The notes under the pieces are model-generated. The model searched no databases, had not been told where the DNA came from, and was given only the letters and a program-made list of their open reading frames with translations. The translations under genes and the position numbers were made by a program. From the NCBI RefSeq assembly GCF_000576425.1, contig NZ_KK070004.1:1-64000 (forward strand): DNA of 64,000 bases, in the 5' to 3' direction. The stretch's first letter is position 1. Each line of letters opens with the position of its first letter. This DNA is from Brachybacterium phenoliresistens (GTDB lineage: Bacteria > Actinomycetota > Actinomycetes > Actinomycetales > Dermabacteraceae). Below are positions 1 to 8,295 of this stretch, one piece after another.

Positions 1-99
1 ACTGGCCTCATCAAACACCTCCATGTCGTGGGGTGTTGCGCTGACCGTTGGAACCCGCCCGAGCAAAGTGGAACAGAATCGCGCATTTTCTCGAGCGCG

Positions 100-192
100 T
101 CGAGCAGGCTTCCCGCCCTCCCTGCGCCCGTCGAGCAGGCCTCCGGCCTTCCCTTCGCCGGCCGAGCAGGCCTCTGGCCTTCCCTGTGCCTG
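100..192. repeat. 31-bp degenerate tandem repeat, three units
   Basis: Units 100-130, 131-161 and 162-192 share the GAGCAGGC core and a CCTTCCCT-like tail. They probably arose by replication slippage. Function unknown. Confidence 0.5.
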
Positions 193-315
193 CCTGGCAG
201 ACGCCGCCGGGCATGCGCCTCTGCGCAGGCGCGCTCCCGTCCCGCGGACGCCCCCGCTGCCCGGGGTGCGCCCGCGGGGCGGGCGTCCCGTGCCCCGGTC
301 GGTGCTCGGGACAGG

Positions 316-321
316 TATAGC
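316..321 (+). promoter_or_regulatory. Putative -10 box of a leaderless globin transcript
   Basis: TATAGC ends eight bases before the ATG at 330, and no Shine-Dalgarno sequence lies between them. A transcript starting at the usual distance from this box would begin at or beside the ATG. No good -35 box is visible. Confidence 0.35.
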
Positions 322-329
322 CTTCCGGC

Positions 330-779
330 ATGAGCACGCTGTACGAGGACGTCGGCGGATACGACGGGATGCTGCGCCTGGCCGCGGCCTGGCACGAGCG
401 GGCCCTCGCGGACCCGGTGGTCGCGCATGCGTTCAGCCACGGGTTCCGGGCCGATCACACCGAGCGCCTGGCTGCCTACCTCACCGAGAGCATCGGCGGC
501 CCGCCCTGGTACAGCGAGAGCTGCGGCACGGAGTCCGATGTCGCCCGGCTCCATGGGGGGAACGGGCCGCACGAGGAGATGGACCGTCGCGGCATCGGCT
601 GCTTCGACGCGGCGATCCGGGACATCGACCTGGACCCGCAGTCCTACCCCGGAAGCCGCCTCCATGCGCTGTGGTCCGCGGGCACGGAGCGCTTCGCGCA
701 GCACAGCGACGGCGTCGAGGACATCCCCGACGGCCTCGAGATCCCGCGGTTCGACGACGACCGCCGCGACGCCGGGTGA
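330..779 (+). CDS. Group II truncated haemoglobin (GlbO-like)
   Basis: The 149-residue protein matches actinobacterial truncated-haemoglobin-like proteins along its length: N-terminal MSTLYEDVGGYDGM, a HAFSHGF segment near 33-39, GGPPWYSE at 56-63 and GNGPHEEMDRR at 78-88. His81 is the likely proximal haem ligand. Family members bind O2 or NO in the cytoplasm and take part in redox or nitrosative-stress chemistry; the exact role here is unknown. There is no Shine-Dalgarno sequence, and a -10-like TATAGC sits just upstream, so the mRNA may be leaderless. The gene stands alone. The distance from the large haem locus (25-37 kb) gives no operon link. Confidence 0.85.
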   Translation: MSTLYEDVGGYDGMLRLAAAWHERALADPVVAHAFSHGFRADHTERLAAYLTESIGGPPWYSESCGTESDVARLHGGNGPHEEMDRRGIGCFDAAIRDIDLDPQSYPGSRLHALWSAGTERFAQHSDGVEDIPDGLEIPRFDDDRRDAG

Positions 780-787
780 CCGTCCCG

Positions 788-883
788 GAGCGACGGGCTC
801 CAGGGATGACAGGCGCGGGGGAACGACGGGCCCAGGGGATGTCACGCGCCAGGACGACAGGCCCCCGGGAATGACGAGCGTCC
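788..883. repeat. Degenerate ~32-bp tandem repeat, three units
   Basis: Three units, about 788-820, 821-851 and 852-883, share a GACGGGC(T/C)C-AGGGGATG(A/T)CA-like pattern. They fill the gap between the globin gene and the tRNA terminator. Probably a slippage product, with no sign of coding. Confidence 0.4.
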
Positions 884-906
884 GGGACAGCCGGCTCGGG
901 GAACGG

Positions 907-940
907 CGAAGGCCCCGTCACCGGGGTGACGGGGCCTTCG
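907..940. terminator. Strong hairpin terminator next to tRNA-Arg
   Basis: A perfect 16-bp stem (907-922 paired with 925-940, arm CGAAGGCCCCGTCACC) lies six bases past the 3' end of the minus-strand tRNA gene. It can also stop transcription from the globin side, since the genes converge. There is no U tract, which is common in high-GC actinobacteria. Confidence 0.75.
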
Positions 941-945
941 ATCTG

Positions 946-1018
946 TGCGCCCGGAGGGATTCGAACCCCCAACCTTCTGATCCGTAGTCAGATGCTCTAT
1001 CCGTTGAGCTACGGGCGC
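946..1018 (-). tRNA. tRNA-Arg (ACG anticodon)
   Basis: On the minus strand the 73-nt sequence folds as a full cloverleaf. The 7-bp acceptor stem is GCGCCCG/CGGGCGC with discriminator A. The D arm is GCTC/GAGC, the anticodon stem TCTGA/TCAGA with loop CTACGGA (anticodon ACG), and the T arm GGGGGTTCGAATCCCTC. CCA is not encoded. Confidence 0.95.
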
Positions 1019-1175
1019 CTGCCAGCTGCGCTGACTCGATAGATACTACGCGGTCCCGGTGCCCCGCGCCAATCGAGAAGGGCGGAAGCGAGCTACATCA
1101 CTGCAGGCGGCAGGCCGGAACGGTCCGGGCCCCGGGAGGGTGGTCCACGCCACGGGAGCGCGCCCGGCGATCGGC

Positions 1176-2063
1176 TCAGCGGACGCTGTCCGAGGAGCCG
1201 GGCGGCATCGGGCTGCCGAAGACGGGGGCGGCCTGCGGACGCTTGGGGCGCACCCCATCGCCGGAGGACTCCCGTCGCAGGCGCCGCAGCACCCAGGGGC
1301 CCAGGTGCTCCCGCGCCCACATCAGGTCCTCGAGCCGCGCCTCGCGCCAGGGCCGCAGCAGCGGATCGCCGGCGTCGTAGGGCTCCATGGCATGCGGCAC
1401 GCCCAGCGCGTCGAGCACCGCGATCGCGATGGTCCGATGCCCGACCGGGGAGAAGTGCAGACGGTCCTCCGCCCACATCGCCTCGTGCGTGAGGGCGCGC
1501 AGCGCCCACAGGTCCACGACGACGCCGCCGTGGCGCTGGGCCACCGCACGCATGTTCTCGTTGTAGATCGCCACGCGCCCCCGGATCAGGTGGAACACCG
1601 GGGTGGATCCGACGTCGGGCCCCGTCCAGGTGATGACGGTCGCGCCGGTCGCGGTCAGACGGCCCACGGCATCGTCGAGCGCCGCAGCGATGACGTCGGG
1701 GTCCCCGCGCCGCAGCACGTCGTTGCCGCCGGCGAAGATGCTCACCAGGTCCGGCTCCAGGGCGAGCGCCGGCTCCAGCTGCTCGGCGAGGATCTGCTCA
1801 TAGAGCCGGCCGCGGATGGCGAGGTTCGCGTACTCGAAGCCGGGCGTGTCCCGGCCCAGCTCCTCGGCCACGCGATCGGCCCAGCCGCGATGGCCGCCGG
1901 GCACCTGGGGATCGGGGTCGCCGATGCCCTCGGTGAACGAGTCCCCGATGGCCACGAAGCGGCGCCACGGGTGCCGGGGCGAGCGGGCGCCCTCGGCGTC
2001 GGCCCCGCCCGTCTCTCCCGTGTCGACTGCCGGGTCCTGCCGGTGCTCGTGCTGGACGTCCAT
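1176..2063 (-). CDS. SGNH/GDSL-type hydrolase
   Basis: A predicted esterase or lipase of the SGNH superfamily, 295 residues. Block I is FVAIGDSFTEG with the nucleophilic Ser, block III is GGND with the oxyanion Asn, and the C-terminal DRLHFSPVGH supplies the Asp-x-x-His pair. There is no signal peptide, so a cytoplasmic location is likely. The ATG at 2063 is chosen because GGAGGGGG lies just upstream; a longer frame to 2264 would run into crgA and has atypical composition. The substrate cannot be inferred. It follows crgA on the same strand with a 35-bp gap, so the two may be cotranscribed. Confidence 0.85.
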   Translation of the reverse strand: MDVQHEHRQDPAVDTGETGGADAEGARSPRHPWRRFVAIGDSFTEGIGDPDPQVPGGHRGWADRVAEELGRDTPGFEYANLAIRGRLYEQILAEQLEPALALEPDLVSIFAGGNDVLRRGDPDVIAAALDDAVGRLTATGATVITWTGPDVGSTPVFHLIRGRVAIYNENMRAVAQRHGGVVVDLWALRALTHEAMWAEDRLHFSPVGHRTIAIAVLDALGVPHAMEPYDAGDPLLRPWREARLEDLMWAREHLGPWVLRRLRRESSGDGVRPKRPQAAPVFGSPMPPGSSDSVR

Positions 2064-2098
2064 GCCGTATCCCCCTCCGGTGCCGGCGCGGCGCCGGC

Positions 2099-2701
2099 TC
2101 ACTTCCAGAACATCAGGGCGCCGCCGCCGATGACCATCACGCCGAATCCGACCGCGAGGTTCCAGTCGCCGATGGGCAGCGGGAGCTGGCCGGCGGTCAG
2201 GTAGTACGTCACCAGGTAGACCAGGCCCAGGATCAGCATGGTCACCGCGAACGGCGCCAGCCACTGAGGGTTCGGGGTCGGCGCGGCGACGCGTCGGCGC
2301 GTGGTGCGGCTGCGCTCGGCCTCCGCGGACTTCTTCGCCGAGGCCGTCGCGGCGGCATCCTTCGCGGCAGGGGATGCCTTCGCTGCGCGGCGCACCGGGT
2401 CCTTCGCGGCCGCGGGCGTGGAGGACTTCGCCGCGGACTTCGCGTCGGACGCCTTGCGCCCGCGCTTCCCCGCGGCGGCGTCCTCGGCGTCATCGGCCGC
2501 GTCCTCGCGCGTCTCGGCGTCGGAATCGGCGTCCGCCGCGGCATCCGCGTCCGCCGTCACGGCGTCCTCGGTGTCGACCGCGGTGTCCGCCTCCTCGGCG
2601 CCCGTCGCGGCGGTGCCCTTCTCGTCGTCGGCGACGACGGCCTCGGCCTTCGTGCCTGCGGTGGCCCGCCCCGTGCGGCGATTGCGCTTCTTGGCCGCCA
2701 T
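2099..2701 (-). CDS. crgA: Cell division protein CrgA with long Ala/Asp-rich N-terminus
   Basis: The last ~60 residues carry two membrane segments (WLAPFAVTMLILGLVYLVTYY and NLAVGFGVMVIGGGALMFW) in the CrgA arrangement, ending in the typical FWK. CrgA is a membrane divisome protein of actinobacteria that links FtsZ and septal peptidoglycan enzymes. At 200 residues it is about twice the usual size of ~90. The extra N-terminal region is first acidic, then Ala/Lys-rich and low-complexity. The ATG at 2701 begins MAAKKRNRR. The position next to the sortase, pabA and pkn genes matches the conserved actinobacterial order, which supports the call. Confidence 0.85.
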   Translation of the reverse strand: MAAKKRNRRTGRATAGTKAEAVVADDEKGTAATGAEEADTAVDTEDAVTADADAAADADSDAETREDAADDAEDAAAGKRGRKASDAKSAAKSSTPAAAKDPVRRAAKASPAAKDAAATASAKKSAEAERSRTTRRRVAAPTPNPQWLAPFAVTMLILGLVYLVTYYLTAGQLPLPIGDWNLAVGFGVMVIGGGALMFWK

Positions 2702-2907
2702 GCGTCCCAGCTCCGTTCCCTGTGCCGTCCTGCGTGCACGCCTCACGGCGGCACCGCTCGCGGCCCGCCGTGCGCGACGGGCCAGGGACCAGGGTATAAG
2801 GCGCGCCTGCACGGCGCGACGCGGAGCGCCGGGCGTGGAGCGTCTCGCGGAGCACGGTCCGCCCGCCTACGATGGGCGCAGGAGCTCCAGAGCGCAAAGG
2901 ATGCCGG

Positions 2908-3675
2908 ATGACGACGACCCGAGGTGCCGCCCCGACGCATCGTGCAGACCGTCCCGCGGCCATCGGCCGCAGAGGCCGGCTCCTCGGCGGAGCGATCGGA
3001 GTGCTCGGCGAGGTGCTGCTGACCCTCGGGGCGCTGCTCGTGCTGTTCCTGGGCTGGCAGCTGTGGTGGACGGACGTCGTCGCCGACCGCGACCAGGAGC
3101 AGATCATCTCCCAGCTCGAGGACGAGTGGGGCGACGTGGACGCCCAGAGGATCGCCGAGCCGCGCACCGACGAGCCGCCCGTCCCCGCGACGCCCCAGGA
3201 CACCATGGTCTTCGGGACGATGTACGTCCCGGGCTTCGACCGGGTCCGCGTGCCCGTGGCCGAGGGCGTGTCCCTCGAGAAGGTCCTCAACGTCAAGGGC
3301 GTCGGCCACTATCCGGGCACGGCCCTGCCCGGGCAGGTGGGCAACTTCGCCGTCGCCGGCCATCGCAACACCTACGGCCGCCCCCTCGAACAGATCGACA
3401 GGCTGCAGGAGGGGGACCCCATCGTCATCGAGACGGCCGATGCCTTCTACGTCTACGAGGTCACGGAGTCGCTGATCGTCGACCCCGAGGACGTCGAGGT
3501 CATCGCCGAGACCCCGGGGCAGCCGGGCGTCCCCGCCAGCGAACGGATGATGACGCTGACCGCATGCCACCCGATGTTCTCCGCGCGGGAGCGCTACATC
3601 GTGCACGCGAAGTTCGCCCACTGGACCGACCGCGCCGACGGCATCCCGCCGGCGCTCGAGAACGTGGAGGTCTGA
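2908..3675 (+). CDS. Class E sortase
   Basis: A membrane-anchored transpeptidase of 255 residues. One membrane segment lies at about 28-50, followed by the sortase barrel. Catalytic residues are visible: His152 in GHRNTYG, Cys220 in TLTACHP and the likely Arg229 in RERY. Class E enzymes attach or link surface proteins bearing an LAXTG-like signal to the cell wall. The ATG at 2908 is preceded by AAAGGA at good spacing. It is divergent from crgA and followed four bases later by a small membrane-protein gene. No sortase substrate is encoded in the window. Confidence 0.9.
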   Translation: MTTTRGAAPTHRADRPAAIGRRGRLLGGAIGVLGEVLLTLGALLVLFLGWQLWWTDVVADRDQEQIISQLEDEWGDVDAQRIAEPRTDEPPVPATPQDTMVFGTMYVPGFDRVRVPVAEGVSLEKVLNVKGVGHYPGTALPGQVGNFAVAGHRNTYGRPLEQIDRLQEGDPIVIETADAFYVYEVTESLIVDPEDVEVIAETPGQPGVPASERMMTLTACHPMFSARERYIVHAKFAHWTDRADGIPPALENVEV

Positions 3676-3678
3676 GCG

Positions 3679-3855
3679 ATGTACGCCTGGATGTTCCGCC
3701 ATCTGCCCGGCCCGCTGTGGCTGCGCATCGTCATCACGCTGCTGCTCCTGGCGGCGCTGATCGTCGTCCTGTTCCAGTGGGTGTTCCCGGCGATCGCGCC
3801 CTACATGCCCTTCAACTCGGGCACCCTCGACGCCCTGGGAGCCTCCGCGCCGTAG
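3679..3855 (+). CDS. Small membrane protein downstream of the sortase
   Basis: A 58-residue protein beginning MYAWMFRHLPGPLWLRIV, with one strongly hydrophobic segment at about 15-42 and a short polar tail. Small proteins of this kind commonly sit between the class E sortase and the pabA/trpG gene in actinobacteria. Its start lies only three bases after the sortase stop, so it is probably cotranscribed and perhaps translationally coupled. Function is unknown; a partner role for the sortase is only an inference. Confidence 0.75.
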   Translation: MYAWMFRHLPGPLWLRIVITLLLLAALIVVLFQWVFPAIAPYMPFNSGTLDALGASAP

Positions 3856-3891
3856 ACGCCCGGCAGGGCGCGCCGCCGGGCCCGCGCCGGG

Positions 3892-3966
3892 CGAGGGCGC
3901 GCGAGGCGAGGGTGAGCGAGGCGAGGGCGCGCGAGGCGAGGACCCGCGAGGCGATGACGCGCGGGA
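3892..3966. repeat. 15-bp tandem repeat, five units
   Basis: Five consecutive 15-bp units (3892, 3907, 3922, 3937, 3952) follow the pattern CGAGG-NNN-GCGAGG, the last one degenerate. They fill the gap between two convergent genes. The period would be compatible with coding, but no start signal or family match supports a gene. Confidence 0.6.
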
Positions 3967-4014
3967 CGACGGGAGCCGTCGCGCAGCGCAGCGGGAGGGT
4001 CTTGGCGCCGGCGC

Positions 4015-4659
4015 TCAGGACCCGGCGAGGAGCGGGGCGAGGCCGGCGGAGCGCTGCTCCGCACCGATGCCGTCGCACAGCTCGAGGAAGCGGCCCAGCA
4101 GCAGGTGCCCGCTCTCGGTGAGCACGGATTCCGGGTGGAACTGCACCCCGTGCAGGGGCAGGGTCCGATGCGACAGGCCCATCACCACCCCGTCGGCGGT
4201 CCAGGCCGTCACCTGGAGGACATCGGGGACGGTCTCGGGGACCACCGTGAGGGAGTGGTAGCGCGTGGCCGTGAACGGCGAGGGCAGCCCCGCGAACACG
4301 CTCGCGCCCTCGTGGGCGACCACGCTGGTGCGGCCGTGCATGAGCTGCGGGGCGTGCGTGACGGTGCCTCCGAAGTACTGCCCGAGCGCCTGGTGGCCCA
4401 GGCAGACGCCCAGCATGGGGACCTCGGCCTCGGCGCAGGCGCCGATCACGTCGAGGGTGCGCCCGGCGGTGCTGGGGTTCCCGGGGCCGGGGGAGACCAG
4501 CACCCCGTCGAACCCGGTGAGGTCCACGGCCCCGTCGCCGGCGGTCGGGACGGCGTCGTTGCGCACGACGGTCGTCTCCGCCCCCATCTGCTGGAGGTAG
4601 CCGACGATCGTGTAGACGAAGCTGTCGTAGTTGTCGACGACGAGGATCCGCGCGCCCAT
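4015..4659 (-). CDS. Class I glutamine amidotransferase, PabA/TrpG type
   Basis: A 214-residue glutaminase subunit that supplies ammonia to an anthranilate or aminodeoxychorismate synthase. The complete triad is present: Cys86 in GVCLGHQ, His175 and Glu177 in FHPES. The oxyanion loop SPGPGNP is at 56-62. The ATG at 4659 starts one base after the pknB stop, with GGGAGGGG inside the end of pknB, so coupling is likely. Actinobacterial genomes usually name this pknB neighbour trpG or pabA. No synthase partner is nearby, so the pathway (tryptophan or folate) cannot be decided here. Confidence 0.85.
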   Translation of the reverse strand: MGARILVVDNYDSFVYTIVGYLQQMGAETTVVRNDAVPTAGDGAVDLTGFDGVLVSPGPGNPSTAGRTLDVIGACAEAEVPMLGVCLGHQALGQYFGGTVTHAPQLMHGRTSVVAHEGASVFAGLPSPFTATRYHSLTVVPETVPDVLQVTAWTADGVVMGLSHRTLPLHGVQFHPESVLTESGHLLLGRFLELCDGIGAEQRSAGLAPLLAGS

Positions 4660-4660
4660 C

Positions 4661-6874
4661 TCAGCCCCTCCCGCCGGCGGCGTTCCCGTTGCCGTTCCCG
4701 CTGCCGTTGCCGTTCCCGTTGCCGGGCGCGGCCTCATCGGTCGTCGGATCCGCGGAGGGCTCCGTGGTCGGATCCTCCTGGTCGGGGGTGGGCGTCGTCG
4801 GCTCCGTGCTCGGCGTGGTCGGGTTCTCCGTCGGCGTCGGCGCGGTGGTCTGCTCCGGGCCGGAGGAGACGACGACGGTGACGGAGGACCCGTACTCGGC
4901 CTGCTCGTTGCCTTCGGGATCGGTGCGGATCACGACGCCCTCCGCGACGGAGTCCGAGGGCTCGTACTGCGGCGGGTTCATGCCGAACCCGGCCTCGGAG
5001 AGCCGCGTCCGGGCGTTGTCCAGGGTGTCTCCCGCGACGTTCGGGACGGTGACCGGGCCTCGCTCGCGGGCCACGAAGATCTGCACCGTCGATCCGTTCG
5101 CGACGGGGTTCGAGGCCGAGGTCGGGTTCTGGCTGAGCACCGTGCCCGGCTCCTCGTCGGGAGCTTCCTGGTCCTGGACATCGGCCACCAGGCCGGCGTC
5201 CTCGATGGCCTTCTTCGCGCTCTCCTCGTCCAGGCCGACGAGCTGCGGCACGGCGACGTTCCCGGTCGCGACCCAGAACTGGACCTGGGTTCCCTGCGTG
5301 ACCGGGGATTCGGCGCGCGGATTGGTGCGGGTGACGGTGCCGGCCTCGGCCTTGGCGACGTCCTCGTCCGCCTGGTAGGCGGGCTCCAGCCCGGCGTCGC
5401 GGATCAGCTGCTCGGCATCTGCTCGGGTCTTGCCGGAGACGTCGGGGACCTCCGTGTCGGCAGGCCCCGAGGACAGAGTGACGTTCACCGTGTCGCCTGT
5501 CTCGGCCGATTCGCCGGGCGCAGGATCCGACGAGATGAACAGTCCCTTGTCCACCTCGGTCGAGGAGACCGACTCGAAGGCGGGCGTCAGCCCCACTTCG
5601 TCGAGCTTCACGGTGATCTGATCGGAGTTCAGCCCCGTGAGGGTCGGCACCGTGACGGTCTCCGGGCCCGGCGGATCCCAGGGGCGCAGGATCGCGAGCG
5701 AGGCGCCGATGACCGCGAGGACGGCGATCGCGACGAGCACGAACAGCCACACGGGGCGGCGGTGCTTCTCCTCGGCGACGAGCTGCCCGTCCTGGGCGGC
5801 GAGCGGGCCGGTGCCGCCGTCGAGCGGGGACGCGGCGGATCCCGCCGCGTAGCCGGCGCCGGCGGCGCCTCCCGCGACGGCGGCGTGGCGACCGGTGGTG
5901 CGGGTCGGGGACAGGGCCTCGGTGGGGAGGTCCGCGGCGCTGAGCACCGTGGTGGTCTCCGCGTCGGAGGCGGCACCGGCGCTCCGGGCCGCCGCCCCGC
6001 CGACGAGCTGCGGGGTGCGGCCGCCCACGACGGCCTGCAGGTCGCGGGAGAACTCGGCGGCGCTCGGGTAGCGCGCCTCGCGGTCCTTGGCGAGGGCGGT
6101 CAGGAGGACCTGGTCCATCTCCGGGGTGATCGCCGGGTTGAAGACCGAGGGCGCCTGCGGCGCCTCGCGCACATGCTGGTAGGCGATGGACACGGGGGAG
6201 TCGCCCGTGAAGGGCGGCCGGCCGGTGAGCATCTCGTACAGCACGCAGGCCGCGGAGTACAGGTCGGTGCGGTTGTCGACCAGCTGCCCGCGCGCCTGCT
6301 CCGGGGAGAGGTACTGGGCGGTCCCCATCACGGCCTGGGTCTGCGTCATGGCGCTGGCGGCATCGGCCACGGCGCGGGCGATGCCGAAGTCCATGACCTT
6401 CACCGCGCCGGTGGCGGTGATCATGACGTTGCCGGGCTTGATGTCGCGGTGGACGATCCCCGCGTCATGGGAGAACTCGAGCGCGGACAGCAGCGCCGTG
6501 GTGATGCGGACCGCCTGCGCGGCATCCATCGGGTTCTCGGGGTCGATGTATTCGCGCAGGGTGTGGCCCTCCACGTACTCCATCACGATGTACGGGACGC
6601 CGATCTCGTTGCCGGCGGCATCGCGGGAGGTGTCCTCGCCCGTGTCGTAGACCGACACGATCGAGGGGTGGTTCAGCCCGCCGGCGCTCTGCGCCTCGCG
6701 GCGGAAGCGCTCCTGGAAGGTGGCATCGCGCGCGAGATCGGAGCGGAGGATCTTGACCGCCACGGTGCGGTGCAGACGGGTGTCCTCCGCGAGGTACACC
6801 TCGGCCATGCCGCCGTGCCCGAGCAGCCGGCCCACCCGGTATCTGCCCGAGAGCACGAATTCGTCTGCGTTCAC
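4661..6874 (-). CDS. pknB: Serine/threonine protein kinase PknB with four PASTA domains
   Basis: A membrane receptor kinase of 737 residues. The kinase domain spans about 10-275: Gly loop GHGGMAEV, Lys41, HRD at 142-144, DFG at 162-164 and activation loop MTQTQAVMGTAQYLSPEQ. One membrane segment lies at about 374-396. Four PASTA repeats follow to about 680, the part that senses muropeptides or lipid II in this family. The tail is Thr/Pro-rich and ends in Gly-Asn repeats. The GTG start at 6874 overlaps the pknA stop as GTGA. PknB phosphorylates cell-wall and division regulators, including FHA proteins such as those encoded upstream. Confidence 0.95.
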   Translation of the reverse strand: MNADEFVLSGRYRVGRLLGHGGMAEVYLAEDTRLHRTVAVKILRSDLARDATFQERFRREAQSAGGLNHPSIVSVYDTGEDTSRDAAGNEIGVPYIVMEYVEGHTLREYIDPENPMDAAQAVRITTALLSALEFSHDAGIVHRDIKPGNVMITATGAVKVMDFGIARAVADAASAMTQTQAVMGTAQYLSPEQARGQLVDNRTDLYSAACVLYEMLTGRPPFTGDSPVSIAYQHVREAPQAPSVFNPAITPEMDQVLLTALAKDREARYPSAAEFSRDLQAVVGGRTPQLVGGAAARSAGAASDAETTTVLSAADLPTEALSPTRTTGRHAAVAGGAAGAGYAAGSAASPLDGGTGPLAAQDGQLVAEEKHRRPVWLFVLVAIAVLAVIGASLAILRPWDPPGPETVTVPTLTGLNSDQITVKLDEVGLTPAFESVSSTEVDKGLFISSDPAPGESAETGDTVNVTLSSGPADTEVPDVSGKTRADAEQLIRDAGLEPAYQADEDVAKAEAGTVTRTNPRAESPVTQGTQVQFWVATGNVAVPQLVGLDEESAKKAIEDAGLVADVQDQEAPDEEPGTVLSQNPTSASNPVANGSTVQIFVARERGPVTVPNVAGDTLDNARTRLSEAGFGMNPPQYEPSDSVAEGVVIRTDPEGNEQAEYGSSVTVVVSSGPEQTTAPTPTENPTTPSTEPTTPTPDQEDPTTEPSADPTTDEAAPGNGNGNGSGNGNGNAAGGRG

Positions 6875-8295
6875 TGTCCAACCGTCCTCAAGGTCGATCC
6901 GTCCATCGTAGTCGGCGCGCTCGCGGCGTCGCCCCAGGTCTCGGCGCCGGGCAGGACCGGGGCCGAGATGTCGGCGGCCGCGCCGAAGGGCAGCACCCCC
7001 GTCGCCCCGGCGATCGCCGCGGCGACGATCACCACGAGCAGCACCAGCAGCAGCAGGCCCGGCACGCTCAGCGGGCCGATGCGCGCACCGGTGCTGGTCC
7101 CGCGGGAGGTGCGCTCGTGGCGGTCCCCGCGCGCGGCGGCATCGGCCGGGGCCGGGTTCGCCGAGGAGGCCGAGGCGGCGCTCGCGGCGGAGCCCCCCGA
7201 GGACGCCGAGAATCCGCGCGGCGCCGAGGACGCCGACAGCGCGCTCGCCGCGGAGCCGCCGGAGCGGTGGCGGATCCCGCGCCCGGACAGCGGCAGCGGC
7301 ATGGCCGCGGTGCGGGTCCCCGTCGGGGACGGGGAGGAGGTGCCCTCCGCGGGCGGCGAGCCGGCGGCGTTCCCTCCCGTACCGGTCCCGCCGGTGGCGT
7401 TCCCGCCGGTCCAGTCGTGGTCCTCGACCCGGGTGACGGGGATGGCGCCGGTGGTGAAGCGCGGCTCCACGCCCCGCTGGATCGCCTCGAGGATGCGGGC
7501 GACCGCCGCCGCCGAGCGCGGCCGGTTCGCGGGCGCCTTGGCGAGGGTCATCGCCACCAGGCGCCGCAGATCGGCGTTGATGTCCTCGGGCAGCTCCGGC
7601 GGCTGCTGCTTGACCTGCGCCATGGCGATCTCGACCTGGGTCGCGCCGGTGAAGGGCCGGTGCCCCACGAGCATCTCGAAGGCGACGATCCCCAGCGCGT
7701 AGATGTCCGAGAGCGAGGTGGCCTGCTTGCCCATCGCCTGCTCGGGGGAGAGGTACTGGGCGGTGCCCATCACCAGTCCCGTCTTGGTCAGGCGCGCCTG
7801 GTCGGAGCTCCGGGCGATGCCGAAGTCCGTGATCTTCATGGACCAGTCCGCCGCCTCGTCCACGAGGATGTTCTCGGGCTTCACGTCGCGGTGGACCACG
7901 CCCTTGGCGTGGGCGGCGTCCAGCGCGCGGGCCAGCTCGATCAGCACGCTGATGACGCGCTTCTCGGGCAGACCGCCGGGGTTCTCCTCGATGATGTCCG
8001 AGAGGGGGCGGCCGGCGCACAGCTCCATGACGATGTAGGCGCGCCCGTCCAGCTCCCCGTAGTCGTACAGGGCCGCGATGGCGTCGTGGCTGAGGGAGGC
8101 GGTGTGGCGGGCCTCGGCGCGGAAGCGCTTGAGGAAGCCCTCGTCGCCCGCGTACTCCTCGCGCAGCACCTTCACCGCGATGTCGCGGTCGAGGTCCTGG
8201 TCGCGTCCCTTCCACACCTGGCCCATGCCTCCGGTGGCGATGAGGCTCGTCAGCTCGTAGCGGCCCTCCAGCACCAGGCCTGCTTCGGTTCTCAC
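6871..8295 (-). CDS. pknA: Serine/threonine protein kinase PknA
   Basis: A 474-residue membrane kinase. The catalytic domain spans about 10-270, with Gly loop ATGGMGQV, Lys42, HRD at 135-137 and DFG at 157-159. A long Ser/Ala/Gly-rich linker follows, then a single membrane helix (LSVPGLLLLVLLVVIVAAAI) and a short outer tail without PASTA repeats. In actinobacteria PknA works with PknB on division and cell-shape proteins. The GTG at 8295 overlaps the pbpA stop, and its own stop overlaps the pknB start, so the three are tightly coupled. The order is the standard one of the family locus. Confidence 0.93.
   Translation of the reverse strand: MRTEAGLVLEGRYELTSLIATGGMGQVWKGRDQDLDRDIAVKVLREEYAGDEGFLKRFRAEARHTASLSHDAIAALYDYGELDGRAYIVMELCAGRPLSDIIEENPGGLPEKRVISVLIELARALDAAHAKGVVHRDVKPENILVDEAADWSMKITDFGIARSSDQARLTKTGLVMGTAQYLSPEQAMGKQATSLSDIYALGIVAFEMLVGHRPFTGATQVEIAMAQVKQQPPELPEDINADLRRLVAMTLAKAPANRPRSAAAVARILEAIQRGVEPRFTTGAIPVTRVEDHDWTGGNATGGTGTGGNAAGSPPAEGTSSPSPTGTRTAAMPLPLSGRGIRHRSGGSAASALSASSAPRGFSASSGGSAASAASASSANPAPADAAARGDRHERTSRGTSTGARIGPLSVPGLLLLVLLVVIVAAAIAGATGVLPFGAAADISAPVLPGAETWGDAASAPTTMDGSTLRTVGQ

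Larger units (their letters stand above)
1..329. other. Intergenic region with a 31-bp tandem repeat
   Basis: No convincing gene lies here; the open frames are GC-driven. Three degenerate 31-bp units run at 100-130, 131-161 and 162-192, each starting near (T/C)CGAGCAGGC and followed by a pyrimidine-rich stretch. The period is not a multiple of three, which argues against coding. The right end carries the putative promoter of the globin gene. Confidence 0.5.

Noticed and set aside
2795-2800. TATAAG as a plus-strand promoter for the sortase gene
   Set aside because: It lies over 100 bases upstream without a -35 partner; on the minus strand it reads TATACC and could equally serve crgA, so no call was made.
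4631-7702. Very long plus-strand open frame opposite pknB and pknA
   Set aside because: It is the antisense shadow of the kinase genes; composition is Gly/Arg/Val/His-rich with no family match, and the minus-strand proteins have all catalytic motifs.
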